Shown: positions 36,498 to 52,372, numbered from the stretch's first letter. The stretch: DNA of 64,000 nt from Streptomyces althioticus (GCA_014649355.1 BMSW01000002.1:1-64000); one strand, 5' to 3'. Notes: generated by a model not told the origin, from the sequence alone. Program-made: numbers and translations.

Positions 36498-36692
36498 TCA
36501 GCGCTCCGGCGTGCCGCCGTCCCGGTAGGAACGCCGCGCGGCGTCGGCCGCCTTGTCGGTCTTGGCGTCGTACTTGTCGCCCGTCCGCTCGTCGACCATG
36601 CGCTCAGCGCGCGAGACGCCCTTGTCCGCCTGGTCGGGGTGGCCCTTGGCCATCTGCTTGGCCTTGTTCATCATGTCGCCCAGCTTGCCCAT
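36498..36692 (-). CDS. Rv0909/MT0933-like antitoxin-family small protein
   Basis: A 64-residue protein beginning MGKLGDMMNKAKQMAKGHPD followed by DERTGDKYDAKTDKAADAA. The pattern of a Lys-rich helix, then ADKGVSRAERMVDERTGDKY, is that of the MT0933-like antitoxin family (PF14013). No toxin partner is adjacent. Such single copies are common in actinomycetes, and the family name comes from one studied pair, so the antitoxin role is not assured. Start ATG 36692 has GGAGG 8 nt upstream. It lies inside the antimycin cluster between antQ and antE but is not a named antimycin gene. Confidence 0.75.
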   Translation of the reverse strand: MGKLGDMMNKAKQMAKGHPDQADKGVSRAERMVDERTGDKYDAKTDKAADAARRSYRDGGTPER

Positions 36693-36762
36693 GGGGGGTA
36701 CCTCCGGGAGGTGCGTGTGGGGGTCGTACCCCGCCGCAGGTACCCCTCCGGCCGGGCGTGAA

Positions 36763-37992
36763 TCACCCGCGGTCGCCGACCCTGGCGGCCATGTTGCCCG
36801 CCGGGTGGCGGTTGTCGTGAATGAGCTGGTGCGCGAGGCCGATCTCATCGAAATCGAAGGTTCGGGACAGGCAGGGGTCGATGATTCCCTGGTCGATCAG
36901 CCGCGTCACCTCGCGTGCCTCGCGGGCCGTGGCGACGTGCGAGCCCTGCAGGCGCTTCTGCCGCATCCACAGGAACCGCAGGTCCACGTCGCCGTTGTAG
37001 CCGGTGGTGCCGCCGCACAGGACGACCATGCCGCCGTTGTCGCACAGGTACAGGGACGTGGGGATGGTGTCGGCACCAGAATGCTCCAGCACGATGCGCG
37101 GGCTGCGGCGCTCTCCCAGGACCTCCCAGAAGGCCCGTCCGAAGGCGCGGGCCCCGGACAGCCAGCGGCCCATGGCCTCGTCGTCGGAGGTGTCCGGCAG
37201 CCGCCCCCAGTGGTCGAAATTGCGCCGGTCGATGTAGCCCTCGGCGCCCAGCTTGAGGCAGAACTCGCCGCGTTCCTCGCTGGAGACGACCGCGACGGGG
37301 ATGCCGCCGACGTGCCGGACGAGCTGGATGGCGATGCAGCCGAGTCCGCCGGCGCCGCCCCAGATCAGCACCGGGTCACCCGGGCGCACCGTGTGCGGCG
37401 GCCAGCCGAACAGCTGGCGGTAGGCGGTGGCGGCGGTCGCCATGTAGCAGGCGGCCTCCGCCCACGACAGCCGGGCGGGCTTGGGGTGGCACATGTAGTC
37501 GTCGACCACGGCGAACTGGGCGAAGGAGCCGTAGTTCTCCTCGTAGCCCCACACCCGCTGGCTGGTGGACCAGGTGGGGTCGCCGCCGAGGCGGATGTCC
37601 TCGGCCTTCTCGTCCCAGCGGTTGGCGAGGACGACCACCTCGTCCCCGAGCTTCACCCCGCGTACGTCCTCGCCGACCGCCCACACGATCCCGGACAGGT
37701 CGGAGCCGCCGATGTGGAAGTCCTCGATGGCGCCCGCCTTCTGCCGCGCGGCGATCACGTCGAGCGGCGAACCGAGCGCCGCCCAGACGTTGTTGTAGTT
37801 GATGCCGGCCGCCATCACCTTCACCAGGACCTGGCCGCGCCCCACGGAAGGGACGTCGACCACCTCGGTGCGGAAGGCGTCGACGGGCTGGCCGTAGCGC
37901 TCACGGCGGATGAGCGAGGCGTACATCTTCTTCGGGGTGGTGCCGATCTCGGGCGCGTCACCGAGTTCGTAGAGGTCCTGGGTCGCACTCAC
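36763..37992 (-). CDS. antE: AntE, crotonyl-CoA carboxylase/reductase
   Basis: A 409-residue medium-chain reductase of the CCR type. Features are GINYNNVWAALGSPLDVIAA, IHIGG-like FHIGGSDLSGIVWAVGEDVR, the NADP-binding LIWGGAGGLGCIAIQLVRHV, and the CO2-binding region GRAFWEVLGERRSPRIVLEH. It reductively carboxylates 2-enoyl-CoAs to alkylmalonyl-CoA, giving the varied C-7 alkyl chains of antimycins. GTG 37992 has AGGAG upstream, 22 bp after antD. It is the last gene of the antCDE unit. Confidence 0.93.
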   Translation of the reverse strand: MSATQDLYELGDAPEIGTTPKKMYASLIRRERYGQPVDAFRTEVVDVPSVGRGQVLVKVMAAGINYNNVWAALGSPLDVIAARQKAGAIEDFHIGGSDLSGIVWAVGEDVRGVKLGDEVVVLANRWDEKAEDIRLGGDPTWSTSQRVWGYEENYGSFAQFAVVDDYMCHPKPARLSWAEAACYMATAATAYRQLFGWPPHTVRPGDPVLIWGGAGGLGCIAIQLVRHVGGIPVAVVSSEERGEFCLKLGAEGYIDRRNFDHWGRLPDTSDDEAMGRWLSGARAFGRAFWEVLGERRSPRIVLEHSGADTIPTSLYLCDNGGMVVLCGGTTGYNGDVDLRFLWMRQKRLQGSHVATAREAREVTRLIDQGIIDPCLSRTFDFDEIGLAHQLIHDNRHPAGNMAARVGDRG

Positions 37993-38014
37993 GGTGGTTC
38001 TCCTCGACGCGGGT

Positions 38015-41894
<3,880 letters not shown>

Positions 41895-41902
<8 letters not shown>

Positions 41903-44900
41903 GGCCGCGGTCCTTGCCCTGACGGGCGGTGCGGCGGGCGCGGGCGGCGCGTTGCCGGCGGGCTTGTTCCCGGGCGCGGTCGAGGCCGTCGCCGGTCTCC
42001 GGCCGGGAGGGCGCCTCGGCGTCCGGCACCGGGCCCGTGCCGGTGGCCGACAGGTGGCGGGCCAGGTCCCGGACGGTGGGGTGCGCGAACAGGTCGACCA
42101 CCGACAGATCGCTGCCGAAGGCGCGGTTCACGGCGGTCTGGGCGGTGACCAGGAGCAGGGAGTTGCCCCCCAGGTCGAAGAAGTTGTCGTCCAGGCCCAC
42201 CCGGTCGCGGCCCAGGACGTCGCACCACACCTCGGCGAGCCGGCTCTCCAGCCGCCGCAGGTCGTCTTCCGTCTCCGTCTCGTCGGGGCGAGCGCTCGTG
42301 CCTGCCGAGCGCAGCGTCCACCCGTCGTCGGACAGACCGGCCGCGCGGGCGCTGCCGGTGACGGCGCGGTACAGGGCGCCCAGGTCGGTGCCGTTCTGCA
42401 GACCCACGCGCGCGGCCAGGCGGCGGGTCTGGCGCACGGGGGCCACGACGTGGCTGCGGACCCAGGGGGCGGTGCGGTCGGCGCCGATCAGCAGGTGCGG
42501 TTCGTCGAGGGTGCGGGCGAGGTCGAAGGAGCGCAGCGCGGCGGGAACGTCGAGCAGCCGGTAGCCCCGGGCCTCGGTGAGCGCGGTGAGACCGTAGCCG
42601 CGGCTCATGCCCCGTTCGCGCCACATGCTCCAGGCGAGCGACTGCGCGGGCAGGCCGAGACCGCGGCGGTACCCGGCGAGGGCGTCCAGGTAGGCGTTGG
42701 CGGCGGCGTAGGCGGCGTTCATGGCGCCGCCGAAGAAGCCGTTGACCGAGGAGAAGGTGACGAAGGAGGTGACCGGGTGGTCGGCGGTGAGCCGGTGCAG
42801 GATCCACGCGCCGCGCACCTTCGCCTCCAGCGCCCGGCGCCAAGTGGGGGCGTCCAGTTCTCCGACGGGGCGCTCCACGAGCGTCCCGGCCAGGTGCAGC
42901 ACTGACGTCAGGGGCACGCCCCACGCCTCGGTGGCGGACTCGACCGCGGCGCGGACGCGGGCCTCGTCGGTGACGTCGGCGCGGGCGTAGCGGACCTCTC
43001 CGCGTTCACGCAGCCGCGGCAGGGCGTGGGCCTCGTCCTCCGGGGTGCGCCCGAGGACGAGCAGCCGGGTGCCCGGGGTGCGCAGCAGGTGGGCGGCGAT
43101 CTCGGTGCCGACGCCGCCGAGGCCTCCGGTGAGCAAGGTGAAGCCGTCGTGCGCGGGCGGCTCGGCGCGGGTCGGGCTGTCGGGCAGGGGGGCGAGGCGG
43201 CGTTCGTAGCGCAGTCCGTCGCGGTACGCCACGTCCGCGCCGTCCGCGCCGGCGGCCGCCTCCGCCGTCAGGAGGGTCAGCGGGTCGGTGCCGTCGCCCG
43301 GTGGCAGGTCGAGGTGCCGGGTCCGCAGCCAGCCGCACTCCTCTGCCAGCGACTTGAGCAGCGCTCCGGCCAGGGCGTGGGCCGGGCTGGGGTGGTCGCC
43401 GGGGCGGACGGCGTGGGCGCCCGCGGACACGTGGACCAGGTCCACGGGGCGCTGCCGGCCGGGCCGGGCGATGAGGGCCCGGACGAAGGCGAGCAGCCGC
43501 TCCGCACCCGTCGTGTCGTCCGGCGCGGCCGGGGAGCCTGCCCGGAACCCGTCGAGGTGGAGGACGGCGTCCACGGGCCGATGGTCCTGCTCCAGCCGGC
43601 CCAGCAGCGCGGCGTAGTCGGACTCCTCGGCGAGGCGGACGCGGTAGTGCGCGGCGTCGGTCCGGGTGTACGACGGCCCTTCGCCGACCACCGTGCACAG
43701 GCCCCCTGCGGTGCGCAGCGCGTCGGCGAGCCGTTGCGCGAGTGCGCCTGCTTGCGGGTCGCCGCCCGCGAGGACGAGGGTGTGCCGGCCGGACGCCGTG
43801 GGACGGGTACCGACGCGTTCCGCGCGCTGCCATACCGGGCGCAGGAACCAGTCGGGGACGGTGGCCGCGGTGCCCAGCAGCAACTGGGTCCGGCGCACCT
43901 CGTCGTCGAAGTCGCCCGCCTCGAAGCCCTTGCGCAGCCTGGTGCGCTGGATCTTGCCGATCTCCGTCTTGGGAACGGCGTCCCGCGCCACGGGGATGAG
44001 GAAGGACGGGCTGACGCCGATCTCCCGGGTGACCTTGCCGGCGATCTCGCGCAGGGCGCGGGCCGGGTCGGCGGTGGCCTCCGGGGTGAGGTGCAGGAAC
44101 AGGGCGAGTTCGTCGGTGGGTGAGGAGGGGTCGGTGCGCACCGCGACCGCGGCGGTGAAGCTCCGCTCCGCGTAGGGCAGTTCCTCGACGCACGCTTCGA
44201 TCTCGTGGCTGTAGTGGTTCACGCCGTTGACGATGATGACGTCCTTGGCGCGGCCGGTGATGTGGAGCTCGCCGTCGCGCAGGAACGCCAGGTCGCCGGT
44301 GTCGAACCAGCCGTCGTCGGTGAACGCCTCGGCATTGGCCGCCGGGTTGTCGTGGTAGCCGCCGGTCACCGAGGTGCCGCGGACCTGGAAGCGGCCCGCC
44401 TCGCCCTCGGTGAGCACGGTGCCCCGCTCGTCGACGATCCGCATGGCGAACCCGGGGTAGGGCCGGCCGCAACTGACGAACGTCCCTTCGCCCGGGACGG
44501 GTTCGGCGGGCAGGACGGCATCGGTGACCACGGAGCACGTCTCGGACATGCCCCAGCCGGGGTGCATCACGTCCTGCGGCAGGCCGAAGGGCTGGAGCGT
44601 GTGCAGGAACGTGCGGGCGGCGGAGGCGACGACGACCTCACCGGCGTTCATGACCAGCCGCATCGGCGACAGGTCCCAGGCGCGGCCGGTGAAGCGGTGG
44701 GCCTGTTCGGCGAGGAGCCCGAAGGCGAAGTTGGGCGCCCAGGTGACGGTGACCCGGTGCCGGTCGGCGAGGTCCATCCAGCGCAGCGGGTCCTGCAGGA
44801 TCCAGGAGGTGGGGGCGTGGACCTGGCGGCAGCCCAGGTACACGTCGCGCAGGTGGAACATCACCACGCCGGTGACGTGGTCGAGCGGGATCCAGTTCAG

Positions 44901-47900
44901 GGAGACGTCGTCGGCCCCGAGGCCGTTCATCTGCTCGGTGGCGGCCGAACGGGTCAGCACGTTGCGGTGGGTGAGCCGCACCGCCTTGGGCAGGCCGGTG
45001 CTGCCGGACGTCATGAGCATCAGCAGGAGGTCGTCCGGTCCGGCGGGGTGCCAGTCGTGGTCCTCGGGCGCCTCGCGCAGGGCGTCGGCGGTGGTGATGC
45101 GCGGCCCGGGCCAGTCCTGCCGGGCGGCGACCGCGCGCAGACCGGCCTCGCGGCCGGCGGAGCACACGATCCAGGGCCGGCCGAGCATCCGCCAGATGCC
45201 CTCCAGCTTGGTCAGCGCCGCGGAGGGGGTGCCGTAGGAGGCGGGGACCGTCAGCGGGACGGCGACGAAGCCGCCGAGGACGCAGCCCCACAGCACGGCG
45301 AGGAAGTCCTCGGTGACGTCGCACTGGAGGATGACCTGGTCGCCCGGGCGCAGTCCGGCCCGGCGCAGTCCGGCCAGGACGCGGGAGGCCTCGGGGACGA
45401 GGGACGCGTAGGTGCGCCGGTGCTCGCTGCCGTCGGCGTGGACGTGGACGATGTCGCCCCGGCCCCGCGCGGCGGCGCGGCGCAGGGCCTCGGCCCAGCT
45501 GGGCACGGACGGCTCGGCGAGGTCGGGACCTTCGCTGACGGCCGGAACACCGGAGGCCTCCGCGGCGCGGGCGGCCGGGGCCGCTGCGGCGGAGCGGTCG
45601 GGCAGTCCGGTGTGACGGCGGTCCAGTTCCTCGGGCGCGTGCTCCACCGACACGTCGACCGTGGTGACGCCGGGCAGCTGGGCGAGCCGCTCCCGCCAGT
45701 CCCGGGCCGCGGTCGTGTCGACGGCGGGCAGGGCGCGCAGTGCCGCACGGTCGACGGTGCCGTCCTCGGCCCGGGGCAGGGCGTTGACCGCCGTGACGCG
45801 GACGGGGCCGTGGCCCGCGCGGTCCAGGAACTCCTCGACGCGTTCGGCGGCGTCGGACCGCCCGGCCACCACGTACAGGCGCGGCGGGGTGTCGCCGCCG
45901 CCGGGCAGGGCATGGGCGTCGCGGATGCCGGGCACGGACAGGGCCTCGTCCTCCAGGACGGCGGTATCGGCCGCATTCGGGGCGGGGCTGCGCTCGGGGA
46001 GCGCGGGCAGGTCCCCGAGGCGGGTCGCGGGGTCGGCGCTCACCGTGCTCAGGACGTCGTGCAGCGCGCGGGCGAACGCCTCGGCGGTGCCGGCGTCGTA
46101 GAGGTCGGTGGCGTACTCGACGTGCAGCGTCAGGCCGCCGGGCGTGCCCTCGGGGCCGTGGTGCTCCAGGACGTCCACGAAGAGGTCGAATTTGGCGGTG
46201 CCGGTGGCGGTGGGCCGCAACTCGGTTCGGGCGCCGTCGAGTTCGAGGAGGGCCGGCTTGTTGTTCTGCAGGGCGAGCATCACCTGGAACACGGGGTGAC
46301 GGCCGGGCGTGCGGGGCGGGTTGAGGTCCTCCACCAGCCGGTCGAAGGGCAGGTCCTGGTGGTCCAGGGCGGCCAGGTCGACGGTGCGCAGCCGGGCGAG
46401 GAGGTCCTGGAAGGCGGGGTCGCCGGACGTGTCGGCGCGCAGCACCAGGGTATTGGTGATCAGGCCGATCAGGGGGTCGAGCCCGGGTTCGGTGCGGCCC
46501 GCCACGGGGGTGCCGAGGACGATGTCCTCGCCGGCGCCGCAGCGGGTGAGCAGGGCGCTGACGGCGGCGTGCAGCACCATGAAGAGGCTGGCGCCCTCGC
46601 GGTCGGCGAGGCGCAGCAGGGCACGGTGCAGGGCGGGGTCGACGGCGAGTTCGACGTGCGCGCCGTCCCCGCGTGGCGCGGTGGGCCGCGGTCGGTCGCC
46701 GGGGAGGGTGCACTCCTCGGGCAGGCCGTACAGCGCGGTGCGCCAGTGGGCGGTGAGTCGTTCCAGCCGGCCGGGGCCGTCCGGTCCGGGGGCGAGCAGG
46801 GCGCGCTGCCACAGCGCGTAGTCGGCGTACTGCACCGACGGCGGGGCCCAGTCGGGTGCCCGCCCGGCGCGGCGGGAGGCGTAGGCGGCGGACAGGTCGG
46901 CGGCGAAGGGGCCGAGCGACCAGCCGTCGGCGGCGGCGTGGTGCAGCACGAACAGCAGGACGCGTTCGGTCCCGGTGCCCAGCAGCCAGGCCGCGAGGGG
47001 GCTTTCGGCGGTCAGGTCGAAGCGGCGCCGCAGCGCGGCGGTGACATGGGCGGCGGTCTCCGCGGCGGGGCAGTCGATCCGCCGCAGCACCGGGCACAGC
47101 TCTCCCGGCGCCAGGATGCGCTGGTAGGGCACTCCGTCGTGCTCGGCGATCACCGTGCGCAGGTTTTCGTGCCGGTCGGCCAGGTCGCCGAGGGCCGCGT
47201 CGAGCGCCTCGGCGTCGAGGTCGGGCCCGACGGGGACGAGGAGCGGGATGTGGTAGGTGGCCGCGCCCTCGTCGAGCCGGTTCAGGAACCACATGCGTTC
47301 CTGCGCGAAGGACAGCGGCACGCGCTCGGGGCGCGCGGCCTCGCCGAGGACCGGCCGGGGCAGGGCGTCCTGCGCCCGTACGGCGAGCCGCCGGGCGAGC
47401 GCGGCCGGGGTCGGCGTCTCGAACAGGGCGGCGATGGGGATCTCCGCGCCGGTCTCGTGCCGCAGACGGGCCAGCAGTCTGGTGGCGAGCAGGGAGTCGC
47501 CTCCCAGGTCGAAGAAGCCGGCGTCCACCCCGACGGACTCCCGCGGCAGCTGCAGCACGTCCTCGAACAGGGCGCACACCAGGGCCTGTTCGGGTGTGGT
47601 GGGGCGGGTGCCGGACGCTGCGGCGGTGAAGTCGGGGTCGGGCAGGGCCTGGACGTCGAGCTTGCCGTTCGCGGTCAGCGGCAGGGCGTCCACCGGGACG
47701 CAGGCGGCGGGGACCATGTGCTCGGGCAGGTGGGCGGCGGCGTGGGCGCGCAGGTCGGCGGGGCTCGCGGGCGCGTCGCCGGAGGGGACGGTGTAGGCGA
47801 CGAGGTGCAGGGCGCCGCTGCCGGCGTGGCGGGGTACGACGGCGGCGCGGGAGACGCCCGGGTGGGCGGCGAGGACGGCCTCGATCTCGCCGGGTTCGAC

Positions 47901-50531
47901 GCGGAAGCCGCGCAGCTGTATCTGGGCGTCGGCGCGGCCGAGGTAGTCGAGGGTGCCGTCGGGGCGGCGCCGGGCGAGGTCGCCCGAGCGGTACATGCGG
48001 GTGCCGGGAGGGCCGTAGGGGTCGTCGAGGAAGCGTTCGGCGGTCAGTTCGGGGCGGTGCAGGTAGCCGGTGGCGACACCGGCGCCGGAGACGTACATCT
48101 CGCCGGTCGCTCCGGGCGGCACGGGGCGTCCCTCGGCGTCCAGCAGGTGGACCCGGAGGTCGGCGAGCGGAGTACCGATGGCGCCGGCGCGGCGCGGGTC
48201 GTCCAGGTCGGCCGCGGTGAGCCGGTGGTGGGTGACGTGCACGGTGGTCTCGGTGATGCCGTACATGTTCACCAGTGCCGGGCGGTCCAGGCCGTGCCGT
48301 TCGGTCCAGGGGCGCAGCCGCGCCGGGCGCAGGGCCTCCCCGCCGAAGACGACGTAGCGCAACGCCCCTGTGCCGCCCCCGAGTTCCGCGTCGGCGTCGA
48401 CCAGCTGCTCGAATGCGGACGGCGTCTGGTTGAGGACGGTGACGCCCTCCCTGTGCAGCAGGTCCAGGAACTCGCGCGGCGAGCGGCTGACGGCGTAGGG
48501 CACGACGACGAGCCGGCCGCCGTGCAGCAGGGCGCCCCAGATCTCCCAGACGGAGAAGTCGAAGGCGTAGGAGTGGAACAGCGTCCACACGTCGTCGGCA
48601 CGGAAGTCGAAGTGCTCGGCCGCGGCGGCGAAGAGCCGTACGACGTTGACGTGCGGCACGGGCACGCCCTTGGGGCGGCCGGTGGAGCCGGAGGTGTGAA
48701 TGATGTACGCGGTGTCGGAGGGGCCGGTCGGGCCGTGCCGTTCGGCGTCGGTCAGGTCGGCGCCGGAGCGACGGGCGAGGTCCGCGGTCACCTGCGGGTC
48801 GTCCAGCAGCACGGCGGGGACGGCGGCGTCGGCGAGGTGGGCGTGGGCCTGCTCGGTGACCAGCACCACGGGGGCCGCGTCCTCGACGACCAGCCGCAGC
48901 CGCTCGGCCGGCTGGCCGGGGTCCAGAGGCAGATAGGCGGCGCCGGTCTTGAGGACGGCCAGCAGGGCGGGCAGCAGCCGCAGACCGCGTTCCAGGGCGA
49001 GCGCCACGACCCGGCCGGGCCCCGCGCCGTGCGCGGTCAGCAGCCGGGCGAGCCGGTTGGCCTCGGCGTTGAGCGCGGCGTACGTGAGCCGTTCGTGCCC
49101 GTGTCTGACGGCCGTCCGTTCGGGCCCGGCCGCCACCTGCGCCTCGAACAGTTCCGTGAGGGTCCGCTCGGCCGGGAAGGTGCGGACGGGAGTGTCGCGG
49201 GGGTGTTCGCCCGGCAGCAGGACGTCCAGGTCGCCCAGCGGCGTCACCGGTCCGGCCGCGGCCAGCCGGTGCAGCACGGCGAGGAACCTCTCGCGGTGCA
49301 GGGCGAGTTCGTCCTCCTCGTACAGGGCGGGATTGGCGTCGAAGGCCAGCCACAGGCCGCCGCCGCGGGGTCCGGGACGCACCGAGATCTGGAAGTCGTC
49401 GACGGCTCCGCCGGACAGGTGGTGCCAGGTGGTGGGGTGTCCGGCGAAGACCGGGGACTCGTCGAACGGGACGATGTTGAGCACCGGTCCGTACAGCCGG
49501 CGCCCGGTGCCCAGCAGGCCCAGGTCGCGGCGGAGGAACTCGCCCCGGTAGCGCTGGTGGCGGCGCAGGACCTTCAGTTCACCGGCGACGGCGCGGACCA
49601 GCTCGGCGACGGGCGTGCCGGGGGTGGCTGCCACGCGCAGCGGGAGGACGTCGGAGGCGGTGCCCGGGGTGCGCAGGGCGGCGCTGCCGAGGCGGCTCAT
49701 CGTGGCCAGACCCAGCACCAGGTCCTCGGCGCCGGTCATCCGGTGCAGGTAGGCGGCGGTCGCGGCGGTGAGCAGGTCCGTGCGCCGGACCCCGAGGCGG
49801 GCCGCCGCGGCGTCGAGCGCCTCGGTCTCGGCGGGCGTCAGTTCGGCGGTGCGGCGCAGGAAGGGCGCCGTGGGCGCCGCTGTGCGGGAGGTGAGCCGGG
49901 CGGGCTCGGGCAGGTCGGCCAGGCGCCGCGCCCAGTGGTCACGGTCGCGGGCGTGCCGCTCGGAGGCGAGGTAGGCCGCCTCCTCCTCCTGGAGCCGGCT
50001 CACCGGTGCGAAAGCGCTGGGCTCCGGTTCGCGCCCCTCCGCCAGGGCGTTGTACGTGTCGGCCAGGCGGCGCCCGAGGAGCTTGTAGCTGTAGCCGTCC
50101 AGGAGCAGGTGATGTGCCCTCAGCAGCCAGAGGTGGCGGTCGGGCGCCAGGGTCAGCAGCGTGTGCGCGAAGAGGGGGCCCTTCTCCAGGTCGACGGGGG
50201 TCGCGAGGTCGGTGCGGACGTGCTCCCACGCGGTGGCCTCGGGGTCCCCGGCGGCGCTGACGTCGACCCGGTGGAGCGGCCAGTCGTCCGCGTCCGGTGC
50301 GGAATGGCAGCGCGGGCCGTCGTCGGTGTCGGCGAAACGCAGGGCGAAGGTGTCGGCCTCGGCGACGACGCGCCGCAGCGCGGTCTCGAACAGGGCGGTG
50401 TCGAGGGGTCCGTGGATCTCCACGGCCTCCGCGGTGTTGTACGCGGCACTGTCCGGTGCGAGCCGTCCGGCGTACCAGAGGCCCTCCTGGGCTCCGGACA
50501 GCGGTCGACGTGCGTCCTCCTGGAGTGACAT
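41895..50531 (-). CDS. antC: AntC, two-module NRPS (C-A-T-C-A-KR-T)
   Basis: A 2878-residue synthetase. C1 (1-440) has HHLLLDG; A1 (470-960) has HTSGSTGRPKG and a substrate code that I read as D-F-W-N-V-G-M-V-H-K, the threonine code; T1 has FFDLGGDSLLATRLL near 1010; C2 (1075-1490) has HHAAADG; A2 (1650-2250) has MTSGSTGLPK and lacks the amino-binding Asp, as expected for a keto acid; KR (2440-2720) has LLTGGLGGVGTEIAAHLL and a YAAAN catalytic end; T2 has FFDLGGNSLLLV near 2788. It joins 3-formamidosalicylate, threonine and pyruvate-derived lactate. Start ATG 50531 follows GAGGG. Confidence 0.94.
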
Positions 50532-50779
50532 AGCGCAACCCTCACGTGGCAAGCCGTAGATGTCCCGGACGGCGAAGGCCCGGCCGGATCGGACGGGTGC
50601 GGCCGCCCCTGTGCCGCCCGCGCGTGTGGCTGCGCGCCGGGCCGCCGGCCCACGGGGCGGGGAAAGGGACCGCACGCCGAGGTCAGGGGGATCACGTCAC
50701 CTTGCCCCGGTTTCCCGGCACAGCACGGTGCTGCACCCGCACCGGCGGGGTCAAGGTGAACCGGTTCCCGGGGCACCGA

Positions 50780-50797
50780 TTCAGGGGTTTCCCTGAA
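50780..50797. promoter_or_regulatory. Palindrome in the antC-antB promoter region (possible PAS-LuxR site)
   Basis: TTCAGGGGTTTCCCTGAA has perfect 7-bp arms around GTTT. It keeps the GGG-AAA/TTT-CCC core of the operator known for PAS-LuxR regulators such as PimM and FscRI (CTVGGGAWWTCCCBAG) but differs in the outer bases. It lies 249 bp upstream of antC and 207 bp upstream of antB. Confidence 0.45.
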
Positions 50798-50835
50798 GTT
50801 CGGGGCGACGGGGAGTGTGCGCCGGGACTCAACTT

Positions 50836-50851
50836 CTAGGGAAATCACGCG
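50836..50851 (+). promoter_or_regulatory. PAS-LuxR operator-like site upstream of antB
   Basis: CTAGGGAAATCACGCG matches the PimM-type consensus CTVGGGAWWTCCCBAG at 13 of 16 positions, with a perfect left half. It lies 153 bp before the antB start in the divergent antC-antB region. In studied strains FscRI activates antBA and antCDE from this intergenic region, and a PAS-LuxR gene (52992-53672) is close by here. Confidence 0.6.
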
Positions 50852-51003
50852 ACTTCCTCGCGCGCCGGGCCTTCGGCTGGATTCGGCCGCGGTCGGCCGT
50901 GCACTCTCGAAAGGCCCCCGACCTCCCCGCGGACCGCCGCGGTGGCAGCTGTGTCCCGGGGCCGTGGATTTCCGGAACGAACGACGGAAAGAAGGCTGAC
51001 GGC

Positions 51004-52308
51004 ATGCACCGTGTGCTGTGTCCGGTCGAGACGCTCTACGTGGGCCAGAGAAGCAGGGCCGTGCTGTCCTGCACCCTGCGTGGACCGGTGGACCCCGCGG
51101 CGCTGTCCGCCGCGTTCGACGCGCTGACGGAGGTGAACCCGCCGCTGCGGTCCCGCATCGAACAGGACGGCGGCGGACACGTGTTGCGCGTTCTCGGCGA
51201 GGACGAGCGGCCCCGGCTGATCACCCGGACCGGCGACGAGGACGAGGCCTACGCGGCGGAGCTGAACAGGCCGCTGCCGGTCGGCGGCCCGCTGAGCCGT
51301 GCCGTGCTGGTCAGCGCGCCGGACGGGCGGAGTCACCTGTTCGTGCTGGTGATCGACCACACCGTCACCGACGGCCACAGCAGCATCGCGGTGCACAACG
51401 CGCTGTGGGACCGCTACCGGGCGCTGGTCGAAGGCACCACTGACGACATCGCCGCTCCGGAACTCCCGCGCTGGCCCGAGCCCGTGAGCCGGCGGCTGCC
51501 TCCGGCCGACGAGGCCGATACGGCGAAGTACCTCGACGGCCGGCTGGAGGAGATACGGCGCCACCCGGTCGAGCTGGTCCCCTACGACGCCGCCGGCGGT
51601 GAGGGTGCCGCCCCGGACGGGCACATCGAGGTCCGCCGGCTGGCCCTGGACGCGGACCTCACCTCCCGGCTGCGCGGTACGGCGCGCGCCTCGGGTGTCT
51701 CCGTGCACGCCCTGATCGCCGCGACGCTGCTGGAGACGGCCCGGCGGCGCCTGCCCGGGGGCGACGGGGCCCGCACGCTCGGCTGCCTCTCCCCCGTCGA
51801 CCTACGGGCGCGGCTCACCCCGCCGGTGCCCGCCTCCGACCTGGTCCCCGCGGTCACCACCCATCTGCAGACCCTGGAGGTGTCCGCCCGTTCGGAGCCG
51901 CTGGAGCTGGCCCGTGCCGTGCACGCCCGGCTGGGCGACTTCCTGGCCCGCGGCGACCACTTCCACGAGATGCGCATCACGCCGGAGATCCCGCGCAATC
52001 CCGCGCTGCAACTGGCCACGGTGATCGCCACGAACATGGGCGTGGTCCCCGGTCCGCGGCTGCCGGACGGGCTGCGGGCGGCCGACGTGCGCCTCGTTCC
52101 GGCCCGCGAGCACTACTTCCCGCAGACGGGACGCAGCCCCGTCATGGCGTGCGTGGTCTCCTTCGAGGGCCGGCTGTCCATCGAGTTCCCGCACTCCACC
52201 GCCTGTTACAGCCCGTCCTTCATGCGGGTGTTCCGCGACGACGTGCGCGCCGGGCTGCTGCGTTTCACGGACGCGGTGGAACCGGGTCTCGCCCACGCCG
52301 CCGGCTGA
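51004..52308 (+). CDS. antB: AntB, C-8 acyloxy acyltransferase (condensation-like fold)
   Basis: A 434-residue protein related to condensation domains and PapA-type acyltransferases. The catalytic motif is VLVIDHTVTDGHSSIAVHNA (HxxxDG), near residue 120. The structural Asp-Phe-Gly-Trp region is replaced toward the end by a looser NMGVVPGPRLPDG. AntB esterifies the C-8 hydroxyl of the dilactone core with an acyl-CoA, giving the different antimycin A side chains. ATG 51004 has GAAAGAAGG upstream. It is first in the antBA unit, divergent from antC. Confidence 0.92.
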   Translation: MHRVLCPVETLYVGQRSRAVLSCTLRGPVDPAALSAAFDALTEVNPPLRSRIEQDGGGHVLRVLGEDERPRLITRTGDEDEAYAAELNRPLPVGGPLSRAVLVSAPDGRSHLFVLVIDHTVTDGHSSIAVHNALWDRYRALVEGTTDDIAAPELPRWPEPVSRRLPPADEADTAKYLDGRLEEIRRHPVELVPYDAAGGEGAAPDGHIEVRRLALDADLTSRLRGTARASGVSVHALIAATLLETARRRLPGGDGARTLGCLSPVDLRARLTPPVPASDLVPAVTTHLQTLEVSARSEPLELARAVHARLGDFLARGDHFHEMRITPEIPRNPALQLATVIATNMGVVPGPRLPDGLRAADVRLVPAREHYFPQTGRSPVMACVVSFEGRLSIEFPHSTACYSPSFMRVFRDDVRAGLLRFTDAVEPGLAHAAG

Positions 52309-52372
52309 GCACGGCCCGTCCGCCCCTTTATGCCCCCCGCCCGCACGGCTGTGTAAGGAACCCCTGTCCGCC

